From Paenalcaligenes hominis (GTDB taxonomy: Bacteria; Pseudomonadota; Gammaproteobacteria; Burkholderiales; Burkholderiaceae_B), in contig NZ_JAATIZ010000004.1 in assembly GCF_011927625.1 (NCBI RefSeq), positions 186,001-250,000 of the forward strand: a stretch of DNA of 64,000 bases, read 5' to 3'. Each line of letters starts with the position of its first letter. The stretch's first letter is position 1. The position numbers and the translations under genes were made by a program. Positions 7,033 through 15,493 of this stretch are shown piece after piece. The notes beneath the pieces are model-generated. The model saw only the letters and a list, made by a program, of their open reading frames with translations, ran no database searches and had not been told where the DNA came from.

Positions 7033-9255
7033 TCAATCGAAACTCGCTCTAAATCCATACTGCCTCCCTCCTTTCAACAGGGTTTCAATCATTGCAAGCG
7101 CTTTTCCATTTGGCAACGTTGAATTTTGTTTAGCGCTTAGGTAAATATGCGCATACTCATTGAAAATATTAGTCGCAAAAATACCCGGATCATCACTGCC
7201 CACTACAATAGCAGGAGTAGGAGGAGCTGTATCAGCGAGCCACCTATGCACATGGTGCTCTGAATAGTTTTTATAATAACTGATACGCACATTACTCGTC
7301 GGCAAAATCTCTAGAGCAATGCGCTTGTCGTGCAGCTCTTTCAGTATATGATTTTGTAGCTCAATATACCACTGCACCGACAGCAAGTTAGACTCAACCT
7401 CCATCTGCTCTCTTGCGCGCTTATACACCTCAGGGCTATGCCACGCACGCAACACTCCCCTAACATGCTCCGACAACCCTTCGTATCCCGCCATATCTAA
7501 AGGGTCTCTCCATCGATTCGCCCAAGCTGTTTTTAATGTCTGCAACCGGATTTGGTCATACGGAAAAATTAAGCCTGCTACCTCATGTATTTTAGCTTCA
7601 AGTTTATAGGCTTCACTCGCCGCCATGGGATCTTTTTGTTGCAACAAAAGGTGGTGTGCAAACACAAGATTATCCAAAAGATCCCCTCTACCTATTTGAT
7701 GTCTAGAGGCTGCACGCTCTAACCAAAGTTGGGGATGGATTCCGATAGCTGTCGCATGACCTATTCGATCTCCGGCTCTGAGATCCAAAAAGTGCATAGC
7801 CTCATATACTTGTCGCATACCACACAACAAGTGCTTAAAATCCTCACCCGCATGGTACGTAAAACAACTCAGCCCCTTCAAACGTAAGTCTCTGTAGAGC
7901 GGTGCAAACACCTCAGGACCTGCATGCAACTCGTTCCCTGCTGCATCAATACTTATCACATTAAGCCGTTGACCTTCGGGCGTATTTCGATACAGCTGCA
8001 ATTGAGTACTCTGCATCGCCAATCGTTTACGCAATGCATAGTGACGGCACGGGTGCAATGCATTCGGTTTATCTGGCAACTTAATGAAATGTGCCGTTAA
8101 AGACAAAGGAGCAGCCTTATTACTTAACCTATACCCATCATATATTGCCCTCAAAAGATCACGTAATTTTTTTGCTTCATTTTTAGGGGCAAATCGCGCT
8201 TCTAGCAAACGAATAGGATGATTATACATACTGTGCATTTGCAAAAAACGCTGCTGAAACCTCTCCTCCACCGCCTCCCGCAATTCATTTTGTGTAATCT
8301 TTTCAAACTGCTGAAAACCTTTATCCAGTAGCTGCTGGTTGAGCAACCTATGAACCATCGCTTGTATCAATAAATAAAGGTGTAAAGTCCGTGCCGACTC
8401 CTCACATTGAGTCGCTCCTAGATGTTTATAATGCACGTACAAAAGCATGGCCTCATATACCAAGGGGTTTCTTGTTTCTAGGCCTGGCCGTCTCAACTCC
8501 GGCCTTTTGTAGGTCGCGGGCCACTCTCTTAAAATAGCGACAAGTTCACCTTTAGTCGTAGGGTGTGGTGTTTCCTCCACTTGACGTAAAAGCAACGCCC
8601 GTAACCCTGTTGCCATCTGAAGCAGATGATGCATATCACTAAACGTCAACTCTTCATTTAGCTGTGCTATTTGCTGCCGCGCATTTTTATTTTTATCTGC
8701 TTTTTTAAGATTAGCCAATAACGCTTTAGGGCTCTTTATTGCATCAATCCACACATAGTCACTTTCTGTTGTTCCCATAATATGCAAATGATGTTCACTG
8801 ACCCCCTGTTGAAATACTTGCTCTAACTCAGGAATATATGGACCGGGCAAACAACTAAACTGACTTAATACACTCGTAAAAAAACTTAATGTTTTTTGCT
8901 CTCCCCCATCCTGTGTCGCCGCAAAAAAAGCAATAACAGGCAGAGGCATGATATATGTTAAGACTTCCTGCCACCCTAAAAAACTCTCTGGCTTCACGTA
9001 TAACCTTTCACCACGTACGTGCAAAGGCTGAGCCAAATAATGCATAGCACGTAAAAACAGCTCCACATAGCTTGCACCCTCTTGCAATCCAGCCTCTTGC
9101 ATACGAGAGGTAATGGCAAAATCTGGCAAATAAGTCAGCTGCTGTCGCAGTGCCAATTGAGTCTGCATATAGACCTCCTCAGCACTTGGCAGCTCCTGCT
9201 TTAAGTACCGATTTAACAACGTAGAACTACTAAGCAACAATGCAGCAGAAATCAT
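7033..9255 (-). CDS. rdrB: RADAR anti-phage system adenosine deaminase RdrB
   Basis: The protein has 740 residues, much longer than a housekeeping adenosine deaminase (about 330-350), as expected for RdrB. Deaminase motifs are spread along it: metal-binding HxH at His156/His158 (EHHLHIMG), the catalytic HAGE at 468-471, GDRIGH ending at His500, LPTSNVR at 651-657, and GSDDPG at 686-691 holding the zinc-ligand Asp. A long insertion separates the first motif from the rest. In RADAR, RdrB deaminates adenine nucleotides or nucleosides and/or RNA during phage infection and forms large assemblies with RdrA. The gene starts 12 bp after rdrA ends, so the two are co-transcribed. No accessory membrane gene (RdrC/RdrD type) lies beside it. 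Nucleoside salvage is unlikely given the size and partner. Confidence 0.9.
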   Translation of the reverse strand: MISAALLLSSSTLLNRYLKQELPSAEEVYMQTQLALRQQLTYLPDFAITSRMQEAGLQEGASYVELFLRAMHYLAQPLHVRGERLYVKPESFLGWQEVLTYIMPLPVIAFFAATQDGGEQKTLSFFTSVLSQFSCLPGPYIPELEQVFQQGVSEHHLHIMGTTESDYVWIDAIKSPKALLANLKKADKNKNARQQIAQLNEELTFSDMHHLLQMATGLRALLLRQVEETPHPTTKGELVAILREWPATYKRPELRRPGLETRNPLVYEAMLLYVHYKHLGATQCEESARTLHLYLLIQAMVHRLLNQQLLDKGFQQFEKITQNELREAVEERFQQRFLQMHSMYNHPIRLLEARFAPKNEAKKLRDLLRAIYDGYRLSNKAAPLSLTAHFIKLPDKPNALHPCRHYALRKRLAMQSTQLQLYRNTPEGQRLNVISIDAAGNELHAGPEVFAPLYRDLRLKGLSCFTYHAGEDFKHLLCGMRQVYEAMHFLDLRAGDRIGHATAIGIHPQLWLERAASRHQIGRGDLLDNLVFAHHLLLQQKDPMAASEAYKLEAKIHEVAGLIFPYDQIRLQTLKTAWANRWRDPLDMAGYEGLSEHVRGVLRAWHSPEVYKRAREQMEVESNLLSVQWYIELQNHILKELHDKRIALEILPTSNVRISYYKNYSEHHVHRWLADTAPPTPAIVVGSDDPGIFATNIFNEYAHIYLSAKQNSTLPNGKALAMIETLLKGGRQYGFRASFD

Positions 9256-9267
9256 AACTAGAGCACC

Positions 9268-12200
9268 TTAATCCATTTTGCTTTTTTTAGTAGACTCATC
9301 ACCAGAGCTCTGTTCTATTATTTCCTTCAGCATTTCAATCGTTTCACTATCCGTAGCGGAGCCAGCAAAATGATCAAGAATGAAACGCTTATAGTCCTCA
9401 GCCGACACCTTGCTTTTGCTCAGTTCACTTCTCCCTCTGATGATTCCTTTTATTTCCGGATCGCTTAACACCTCTTTTCTTAAGTCTGCATGCGTCCAAA
9501 AAGTAGGTAAACTTCTAAGCTGGTCATTGGCTAGTGGTATCATATTCAACAAATCAGAAAGACGGGTCTCACTCTGCGCTTTAACATAACTCCAACTCAC
9601 CTCCACCTCATCAGAGCTGTCTGTTTTAAGAAGACTTTGGCTTAAAAAAGGAATTAAAATTGGACTCGAACGCAACACCTGATGTAAAGGCAACGAAACC
9701 TCTAACTCCTTAATTTTTTTAAAGTTGGCTATGTAAACCTTATCCTCATGAGTGGGGTTATTGAGGGTGATTTGTTTTTCCGGATCTTCCTGAATCTCGT
9801 TGAGGGAAACTAAGTATCGATACTCCTCAACCAAAGCCGCATTTAGAAACACAACTATTTGACGATGCAACATCACACCTAAATAGCGTAAATGAGTGGG
9901 GATCTTTTCCTCATAACGCTCAATAGTATGATAAAAACGCTGCCAAATACGAGACCAAACAAAAGCTGGGTAATTAAACGTACGCTTAACTCCCTCCGTC
10001 GCACTCTCCTTATGCTCCCATAACCATTTGGTAACCTCGGCAACGTAATCCTGTCCCTCTACTTCTTCTTGATCACTCCCCACATCCTCACTCTCTAGGT
10101 CGTCCTCCTCATCATCATCTGAAGCCACATTATTTTTCGCCGTTTCAGTAGGTTTTTGCTCCAAAAGGGTAAAGCTAACAGGCACAGGAAAAGTACGAAT
10201 CTGCCCAACGCGATGTAATAGCTGAGCAACTAGCCGTCTCAACCTATCCTCTGTTATTTCATTTTGCGCAAACGGTAATCGTAAAAGCATGCTCACACAT
10301 GCCATTAGATTGAACACAGAAGCTCTATAGTAATGGTTACCATTTTGAGAAACCTCACTGACCACCACCCCTATCAATTGAGCTAACCCACCCAGATTTT
10401 CATTTTTTAAAATATCTTGAAGATCCACAGGGCTAATCGCATAATGACGCCTATTTTCAGCGATCTCATGTCGCTCGTAATAGTGAGCCAAATATCTCAT
10501 GCCTCTTGCTAGAGCTTCATGCTTACTTTTTTCAGAAAAAATCGATTTATCTTTCTCTAAACGAACATAAGCCCTCACCAACTCGGGTAATCTAGTGCGG
10601 TATAAATTGGTTAACGCAGCTTTACTACGATTTTTGCGAGTTCTACCTTCCGAGATCAGTTGAATTGTGCCTAAACTTAGTACCCTTGCACTGGCATTGC
10701 TTAAACCGTGTACAACGACTGATGCCCAGTGTCGTGTTACGCTTAACAACTCATCACCAGTACTTGAACCAAGCACATGCATGATCAGCTCGTCTTTTGG
10801 CCTCCCCTCGCCTTTGTCTCCAGCATAGTACAATGCCTGCCGCGCCATGCCTCCTCGTAACATATAATCTAAGCCTGCAGCGGGCTGCAATGAAAACAAC
10901 TCATACAACAAACGACTTAAAGCTGCTGCCCCCGCATTTTTTCTTGTATTGATGTGGCAAGGCAAGAGCTCTAGGTCATCAATTAGCAGCTCACTTTTGT
11001 ACATCAGCAACAAGACCTCTTGGATCAGCATTGCTCTGCCTTTGATATGTTGAAAAATACTGCTTTCCCCACTATGACTGTAAGCCCACTCAGCAAAAAC
11101 ACTGGGGCCGGCCTCTAAAGGAATCACTCCCTCTTTACTCAGGCACTGCAGCAACTGTATTACCAAACGCAACGGTTTTTGAAAAAAATAACTATGAAAT
11201 AGCCTACCTTCTTCAGAATTTCTAGCAACACCAAAACTTTGCTGCAACATATCCCCTATTAAATCATTCAGCAGCAACTCCTCTTTACCCTGTCTTCTTA
11301 CTAGTGCATCCTCTAACTCAGCAAGGGTAATAAGATCTAGACGCCGCTCAGCTGGTAATACCTTCAACATATACTGTTCTGTTAGCTCATAGACCATCTG
11401 CTCATGCTGCTTTCTACTCTGTTCTGTGTTTTCAAACTTAACAGCCAGATCACCTATTTGACTCCACTGGTTTTTCCGAATTAACGTTTCATACAAACGC
11501 AAATCGCCACAAACAATAGTAATTAGCTTTGGGCTGGTTAAGTATTTCCGTAACGCCTCCAAGGCCGGCCAGCCACTCTCAAAAAAAGTATCAATGTCAT
11601 CCAGCACAAGTAAAAAAGCATTCGCCTGTAGTACCTGCAAAGACTTATCAATAAACGTATGCAAGCGTTGATTAAGGCTTAAACCTGCATCTATATCAGC
11701 AAGCCCTTCACCTAGAATCGTCACAGCATCCTCCCACACGACATCGGAGTTTATTTTTTTATCCACATCGCGTAACTCCCGTAGGCCCCGTGCCAAACTC
11801 TCTAGACACGACCGCCACTCTGCTAAAGGATCCACATTTTTAGAAAAAATGCTAAGAGGTTCTGAATGCGGATAACGACTATGGTGAGTACGATTGATGA
11901 CTTCTTTTTTTATTTTTGATATTACCGCCAACAGCACATGCTCTCTACTATCAACCAAAGTCGGGTCCAATACCCCCAAACTTATATATTTTTTATCCTG
12001 CTTTTCTTGTAATTTTTGCAGTGCAGTCAATGCAAACGTTGTTTTACCTGACCCCCTAGAACCGTTTATTAACACACTATAGTGCCCACGCTCTTCATAA
12101 AAACGAACGCTCTCGCACGGAGGCTGATATGACTCTCTTCCTCTGTTTAGTGTATTCGTCGCACTCAACCCTTGATCAATTAATTCTTCTAATGCGTTAT

Positions 12201-12321
12201 AGACCTTAGTCTGAATAAAAGCATCTTCATCAGACGCAAATGAACGTGCATTCGCACTATTAGCAAGATCGATAACAGTTTTCTTTTCCTTTGATTGCAA
12301 CGGTTCCATCTCCTCCCCCAC
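9268..12321 (-). CDS. rdrA: RADAR anti-phage system P-loop ATPase RdrA
   Basis: The protein has 1017 residues. The Walker A motif NGSRGSGKTT lies at 86-95, the Walker B motif FLLVLDDID at 236-244, and a sensor-like TIVCGD at 268-273, followed by a long helical region with no other recognisable domain and an acidic patch (DDDEEDDLESEDVGSD) near 735-750. This fits RdrA, the KAP/STAND-like AAA+ ATPase of RADAR that forms a ring and stimulates the RdrB deaminase. The listed start is a GTG; an ATG four codons further in (12309), right after a GGGGGAGGAG run, is an equally possible start and gives 1013 residues. It is the first gene of a two-gene operon with rdrB. Confidence 0.88.
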   Translation of the reverse strand: MGEEMEPLQSKEKKTVIDLANSANARSFASDEDAFIQTKVYNALEELIDQGLSATNTLNRGRESYQPPCESVRFYEERGHYSVLINGSRGSGKTTFALTALQKLQEKQDKKYISLGVLDPTLVDSREHVLLAVISKIKKEVINRTHHSRYPHSEPLSIFSKNVDPLAEWRSCLESLARGLRELRDVDKKINSDVVWEDAVTILGEGLADIDAGLSLNQRLHTFIDKSLQVLQANAFLLVLDDIDTFFESGWPALEALRKYLTSPKLITIVCGDLRLYETLIRKNQWSQIGDLAVKFENTEQSRKQHEQMVYELTEQYMLKVLPAERRLDLITLAELEDALVRRQGKEELLLNDLIGDMLQQSFGVARNSEEGRLFHSYFFQKPLRLVIQLLQCLSKEGVIPLEAGPSVFAEWAYSHSGESSIFQHIKGRAMLIQEVLLLMYKSELLIDDLELLPCHINTRKNAGAAALSRLLYELFSLQPAAGLDYMLRGGMARQALYYAGDKGEGRPKDELIMHVLGSSTGDELLSVTRHWASVVVHGLSNASARVLSLGTIQLISEGRTRKNRSKAALTNLYRTRLPELVRAYVRLEKDKSIFSEKSKHEALARGMRYLAHYYERHEIAENRRHYAISPVDLQDILKNENLGGLAQLIGVVVSEVSQNGNHYYRASVFNLMACVSMLLRLPFAQNEITEDRLRRLVAQLLHRVGQIRTFPVPVSFTLLEQKPTETAKNNVASDDDEEDDLESEDVGSDQEEVEGQDYVAEVTKWLWEHKESATEGVKRTFNYPAFVWSRIWQRFYHTIERYEEKIPTHLRYLGVMLHRQIVVFLNAALVEEYRYLVSLNEIQEDPEKQITLNNPTHEDKVYIANFKKIKELEVSLPLHQVLRSSPILIPFLSQSLLKTDSSDEVEVSWSYVKAQSETRLSDLLNMIPLANDQLRSLPTFWTHADLRKEVLSDPEIKGIIRGRSELSKSKVSAEDYKRFILDHFAGSATDSETIEMLKEIIEQSSGDESTKKSKMD

Positions 12322-12484
12322 TCAATTCCAATTAACATAAAAATTACATTTGCATCTCTTATACTACAAAAAAACATTTATTTACATCTAAGCATAAGAA
12401 CAGCATATTATTTATCTCCACGAGCCCCCTTAACTCACACCTTAACAGCTCAACATCCCTGCAAACTTTTTCCCACCCACAAAA
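12322..12484 (-). promoter_or_regulatory. AT-rich upstream region of rdrA
   Basis: About 160 bp between the rdrA start and the first base recognisable as decayed cheV. It is very AT-rich with A and T runs. A TATAAG hexamer (minus strand, near 12357-12362) could be a -10 box, but I see no good -35 at 17 bp, so the promoter position is uncertain. The right edge of the RADAR insertion lies within this stretch. Confidence 0.35.
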
Positions 12485-12885
12485 AAAGCCAGAGACACTT
12501 TACCGTAATTAGTTTTGCCTTCGGCTTTAGCTTGTTCATTAAAAGCTTCTAGAGCTCGCCCCATCATGGTTTGAGCCACGCCAAAGTCGTCGGCAACCAA
12601 CATGATGGTATCAGCAGAGATAGCCACGTGGTGTTGGACTGTTTTAATTTGGTCTTTGTATTTGGCTTTGACGGGCGAGATTTTTTTGTAGGATTTCCTC
12701 CGCCTTGAGAGCTTGCGCCAATTTGGTACCCATGCTCTCGTCGTTCAAGTGAGTGATGCTTATAACAAGGCTTTCTCCTGTTCCGCTGACTTAAGCAAAG
12801 ACCATCTGGCCCCACTCCAGGCGTACGATATCTTCAAATCCAATCTGCTATAAAAGCCTACACACTCCGTGCATAGTCGGTCACG
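12485..12885 (-). pseudogene. Decayed internal fragment of a second cheV
   Basis: This DNA aligns with the middle of intact cheV (about 14390-14850). Shared runs include tttggctttgacggg, gtaggatttcctc, the ctcgtcgtt region and ggtcacgat. A short readable piece still gives a receiver-start motif (MLVADDFGVAQ, compared with VLAADDSGVAR) followed by QAKAEGKTNYGKV. About 30 codons between these are deleted, and frameshifts and stops break the frame. The 3' end of the gene, which holds the phospho-acceptor, is gone at the side where RADAR begins, and the 5' end fades near 12885. Confidence 0.85.
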
Positions 12886-13227
12886 ATTATGTCGAAAAAT
12901 GACTTAGAAAGAGGTTATTTTAAGCTATCAACCCACCGGAACTTTTCGAAGAGGACAAATACGTCTCCAAGACCGCTACCAGTACGACGACACCATCATT
13001 TATGGTTTGTGTGCCTGACTGAGCAAAAACTCGGCTTCTTTTATGCAAATTGAGAGATTTAAAGGTTTTGCTTCGGCGTCGGCATACCACGTGACCAGAG
13101 GATGGCAATCTGTTGACCGACGACTCACTGACCCAGAAATGAGTAACCCGCCGGTTTGAGGATACGCTTTCGCGCATAGCCTTGGTGGGTCTTATATAAA
13201 TTAGCTATAAACACGCACTGTCTGCTT
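12886..13227. other. Unrecognised stretch, possible coding relic
   Basis: About 340 bp between decayed cheV and intact pirin. Plus-strand frames show semi-plausible peptide with in-frame TGA stops (for example RGWQSVDRRLTDPEMSNPP), and the minus strand has an 85-codon open frame of no recognisable family. Nothing here can be assigned. It may be a further decayed gene or the remains of the 5' end of the duplicated segment. Confidence 0.3.
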
Positions 13228-13932
13228 TTACATTTCGGCTTCTACCAACACCAACTCACACTCCTCCAACGCTTCAATATGCAGTGCTTTTTCTTGGTGA
13301 ATCGCCACCCCATCCCCCTGCTCTACCGTTTGTCCATTCACCACATACCGGCCTTTAGCGGCAACTAAATACCCATAGTGATTCGGGTTTAGAAATTCAT
13401 AGGTGGTGTGTTGTCCGGCGCTTAACGTAGCGCCTAAGACGCGGGCTTGGGTGCGTAGGGTGAGTGCGTCTTCATCTTGAGCAAAACCGCTAGCCAGAGC
13501 TACAAACTGCCCGCTTCGATCGGTTTTAGGAAAAGGTTTGGTACCCCATGCGGGTGGGTTGCCTTTTTCGTCTGGAAATATCCATATCTGAAAAAGTCGA
13601 GTCACGGTGTCTTCAAGGTTGTACTCGGAATGCACAATGCCGCTGCCGGCGCTCATGACTTGTACATCGCCCGCCTCGGTACGGCCTTTGTTACCTAAGC
13701 TGTCGGTATGGGTAATCGCGCCTTCGCGTACATAGGTAATGATTTCCATGTCGGCGTGCGAGTGCGGTGGAAAACCCGACTGAGGTTGGATGGTGTCGTC
13801 GTTCCAAACGCGCAATGCCCCCCAATGATCACGCTGTGGGTCGCGGTATTGCGCAAAAGAAAAGTGGTGTTTGGCATCTAGCCAGCCATGGTTTGCGCCC
13901 CCTAAGGAGCTAAATGGTCGAAGCTCTATCAT
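13228..13932 (-). CDS. Pirin family bicupin protein (YhhW-like)
   Basis: The protein has 234 residues, typical of the shorter bacterial pirins such as YhhW. Metal ligands of the N-terminal cupin are visible: His57 and His59 in FPPHSHADMEI, and His101 and Glu103 in SGIVHSEYN. The second cupin (about 125-230) lacks an obvious metal site. Family members bind Fe(II) or other metals; some have quercetin 2,3-dioxygenase activity and others act as redox sensors or regulators, so the physiological substrate here is unknown. It is followed on the same strand by spacer and relic DNA and preceded by cheV (stop at 14158). A decayed copy lies at 6440-6960. Confidence 0.88.
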   Translation of the reverse strand: MIELRPFSSLGGANHGWLDAKHHFSFAQYRDPQRDHWGALRVWNDDTIQPQSGFPPHSHADMEIITYVREGAITHTDSLGNKGRTEAGDVQVMSAGSGIVHSEYNLEDTVTRLFQIWIFPDEKGNPPAWGTKPFPKTDRSGQFVALASGFAQDEDALTLRTQARVLGATLSAGQHTTYEFLNPNHYGYLVAAKGRYVVNGQTVEQGDGVAIHQEKALHIEALEECELVLVEAEM

Positions 13933-14057
13933 CGTATTCCCCCGATATGTAGTTGTTTTAGTGTAGGGAATAATTGCTGTGACGCAAAGGCGTAAAGGTG
14001 GAACTGTGTATTGCTGCTAAAGACACAATCCCCATCAAAGGTAACTTTTCATCGGGA

Positions 14058-14147
14058 ACGGAGGCATTCCTGAGTGAGCGATTCAGCGCGCAGCGAACGA
14101 AGTGCAGCGAGCACTGCCTAGCGAACTCATGAATACCGTAGTTCCCA
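14058..14147. repeat. Imperfect inverted repeat between pirin and cheV
   Basis: The arms gggaacggaggcattcctgag (first 20 bases, 14058 on) and ctcatgaataccgtagttccc (ending 14147) are imperfect reverse complements, matching at about 16 of 21 positions. They enclose a GC-rich core with repeated gcagcgaacgaagtgcagcg-like units. It could fold into a long hairpin. It lies downstream of cheV (minus strand), so a structured 3' end or a small repeat element is possible. It lacks a terminal T run. Confidence 0.45.
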
Positions 14148-14157
14148 GAAAAACCAC

Positions 14158-15132
14158 CTAAGGCGCTTTTTGCAAAGCCTCCGCCAACGCCTTAGCCAAC
14201 TCATCGGTAGCAAATTTCACCACATAGCCATCTGCCCCAGCGCGGCGCACGAGCTCTGCGTTGGTGGAACCCGACAAGGAAGAATGGATGACCACGGGCA
14301 GCCGGTTAAAGCGGGGGTCGTTTTTGATGTTGCGTGTTAGGGTAAAGCCGTCCATTTCGGGCATTTCCAAGTCGGACAGCATTAGGCACACTTTGTCGTA
14401 GAGGGTTTTGCCCTCGGTTTTAGCTTGTTGGTCTAGTGCGATGAGGCGGTTCCAGGCTTCTTGGCCGGATTTCATCATCTCGAATGGCAAGCCCAAGGTG
14501 GTGAGGGTTTGGGCCATAAGCGCGCGGGCTACGCCCGAGTCATCGGCGGCCAATACAATGGTGCCCGGTTTGATGGTGACCTGAGTTTGGTTTTGTACTA
14601 CTTTAAGCTGATCTTTGTGTTTGGCTTTGACGGGGGAAATTTTTTGTAGGATTTCCTCTACGTCTAGGACTTGCACCAGTTTAGAGCCCATGCGCTCGTC
14701 GTTAAGGTGGGCGATGCTAGTGACTAGGCTTTCACCGACCTCGCTGGCCTCGGCAGAGATAACTTGGCTCCACTCTAAACGCACGATGTCCTCGACCGAA
14801 TCCACTATAAAGGCTTGGACGCTGCGGGCGTACTCGGTCACGATCATAAGCGTGGGCTCTTTGGCGGGCTTGCAGCCCACAATGGCGGGCAGGTCAAATA
14901 CGGGGATGACTTGATCACGCAAGCGCACTACCCCTTTAGAATACGCCGGCGCCCCCGCAATGGCTGTGATTTCGGGGATGATGACAATTTCACGGACTTT
15001 AAATACGTTGATGCCAAAGAGCTCGGCTTGTGCGGTTTGGTCGTTAGCCCCCAAATGAAATAGCAACAGCTCAAACATGTTTGAGCCGGTTAAGTTGGTG
15101 CGTTCATCAATTTCTTTTTGTGGAGTTGCCAT
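14158..15132 (-). CDS. cheV: Chemotaxis coupling/response-regulator protein CheV
   Basis: The protein has 324 residues with two domains. Residues about 18-165 are a CheW-like coupling domain (FELLLFHLG, GVVRLRDQVIPVFDLPAI). Residues 190-320 are a receiver domain with acidic residues in AADDSG (197-198), phospho-acceptor Asp254 in LSDLEMPEMDGF, and the conserved Lys in GYVVKF. CheV links chemoreceptors to CheA and may tune array output when phosphorylated. The window also has its own cheW next to cheA, so CheV is an additional coupling protein. It is divergently oriented to fliC across 361 bp. Confidence 0.93.
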   Translation of the reverse strand: MATPQKEIDERTNLTGSNMFELLLFHLGANDQTAQAELFGINVFKVREIVIIPEITAIAGAPAYSKGVVRLRDQVIPVFDLPAIVGCKPAKEPTLMIVTEYARSVQAFIVDSVEDIVRLEWSQVISAEASEVGESLVTSIAHLNDERMGSKLVQVLDVEEILQKISPVKAKHKDQLKVVQNQTQVTIKPGTIVLAADDSGVARALMAQTLTTLGLPFEMMKSGQEAWNRLIALDQQAKTEGKTLYDKVCLMLSDLEMPEMDGFTLTRNIKNDPRFNRLPVVIHSSLSGSTNAELVRRAGADGYVVKFATDELAKALAEALQKAP

Positions 15133-15249
15133 AGTCAGCCTTAGCCTTTACCTCTAGATATTTGATTTAAGATTGTAACAAGTATTTAACGATGTAGTCT
15201 GATATTAATCACAAAACGGAGACATCTGTGCGCTTTGATTGCGCTTTTT

Positions 15250-15471
15250 ATGAGTCATTCTTTTTCATCCCCCTTGGTTTTAGATCGCCTTCAAGCACTG
15301 ATCTTGTAGGCGCTAGATTTCATGGCTCGCTTTGAGCAATACGGCTTGTAGGATTCGGATGACTACGCCTAGCGTTGGCGTATTTTAGAAACGACTCAGT
15401 CCAGTCAGTGCGTACAACAGACGGCGAAGTCGCAGCTAGTTCAGTCCATAGGCCCTAGCATAAAGTATTAG
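15250..15471 (+). pseudogene. Possible gene relic upstream of fliC, interrupted by three TAG codons
   Basis: From ATG 15250 the frame reads MSHSFSSPLVLDRLQALIL-stop-ALDFMARFEQYGL-stop-DSDDYA-stop-RWRILETTQSSQ and on to a final TAG at 15469-15471. All three internal stops are TAG, each one transition away from CAG (Gln), and the peptide is amphipathic and protein-like. It may be a decayed small gene, but no family is recognised and chance cannot be excluded. The end overlaps the fliC sigma-28 promoter. Confidence 0.25.
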
Positions 15472-15487
15472 GTTTTATTGCCGTTAA
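15461..15487 (+). promoter_or_regulatory. Sigma-28 (FliA) promoter of fliC
   Basis: TAAA (15461-15464), a 15-bp spacer, then GCCGTTAA (15480-15487). This matches the sigma-28 consensus TAAA-N15-GCCGATAA at all but one position. The fliC ATG begins at 15494, only 6 bp after the -10 element, so transcription would start at or next to the start codon. Confidence 0.85.
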
Positions 15488-15493
15488 GATGCA

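Noticed and set aside
7033-9255. Metabolic adenosine deaminase
   Set aside because: It is about twice the usual length, has a large insertion between the first two metal motifs, and is coupled to an RdrA-like ATPase.
12442-12627. Short expressed response-regulator gene
   Set aside because: The 61-codon frame is part of a frameshifted cheV fragment lacking the phospho-acceptor Asp.
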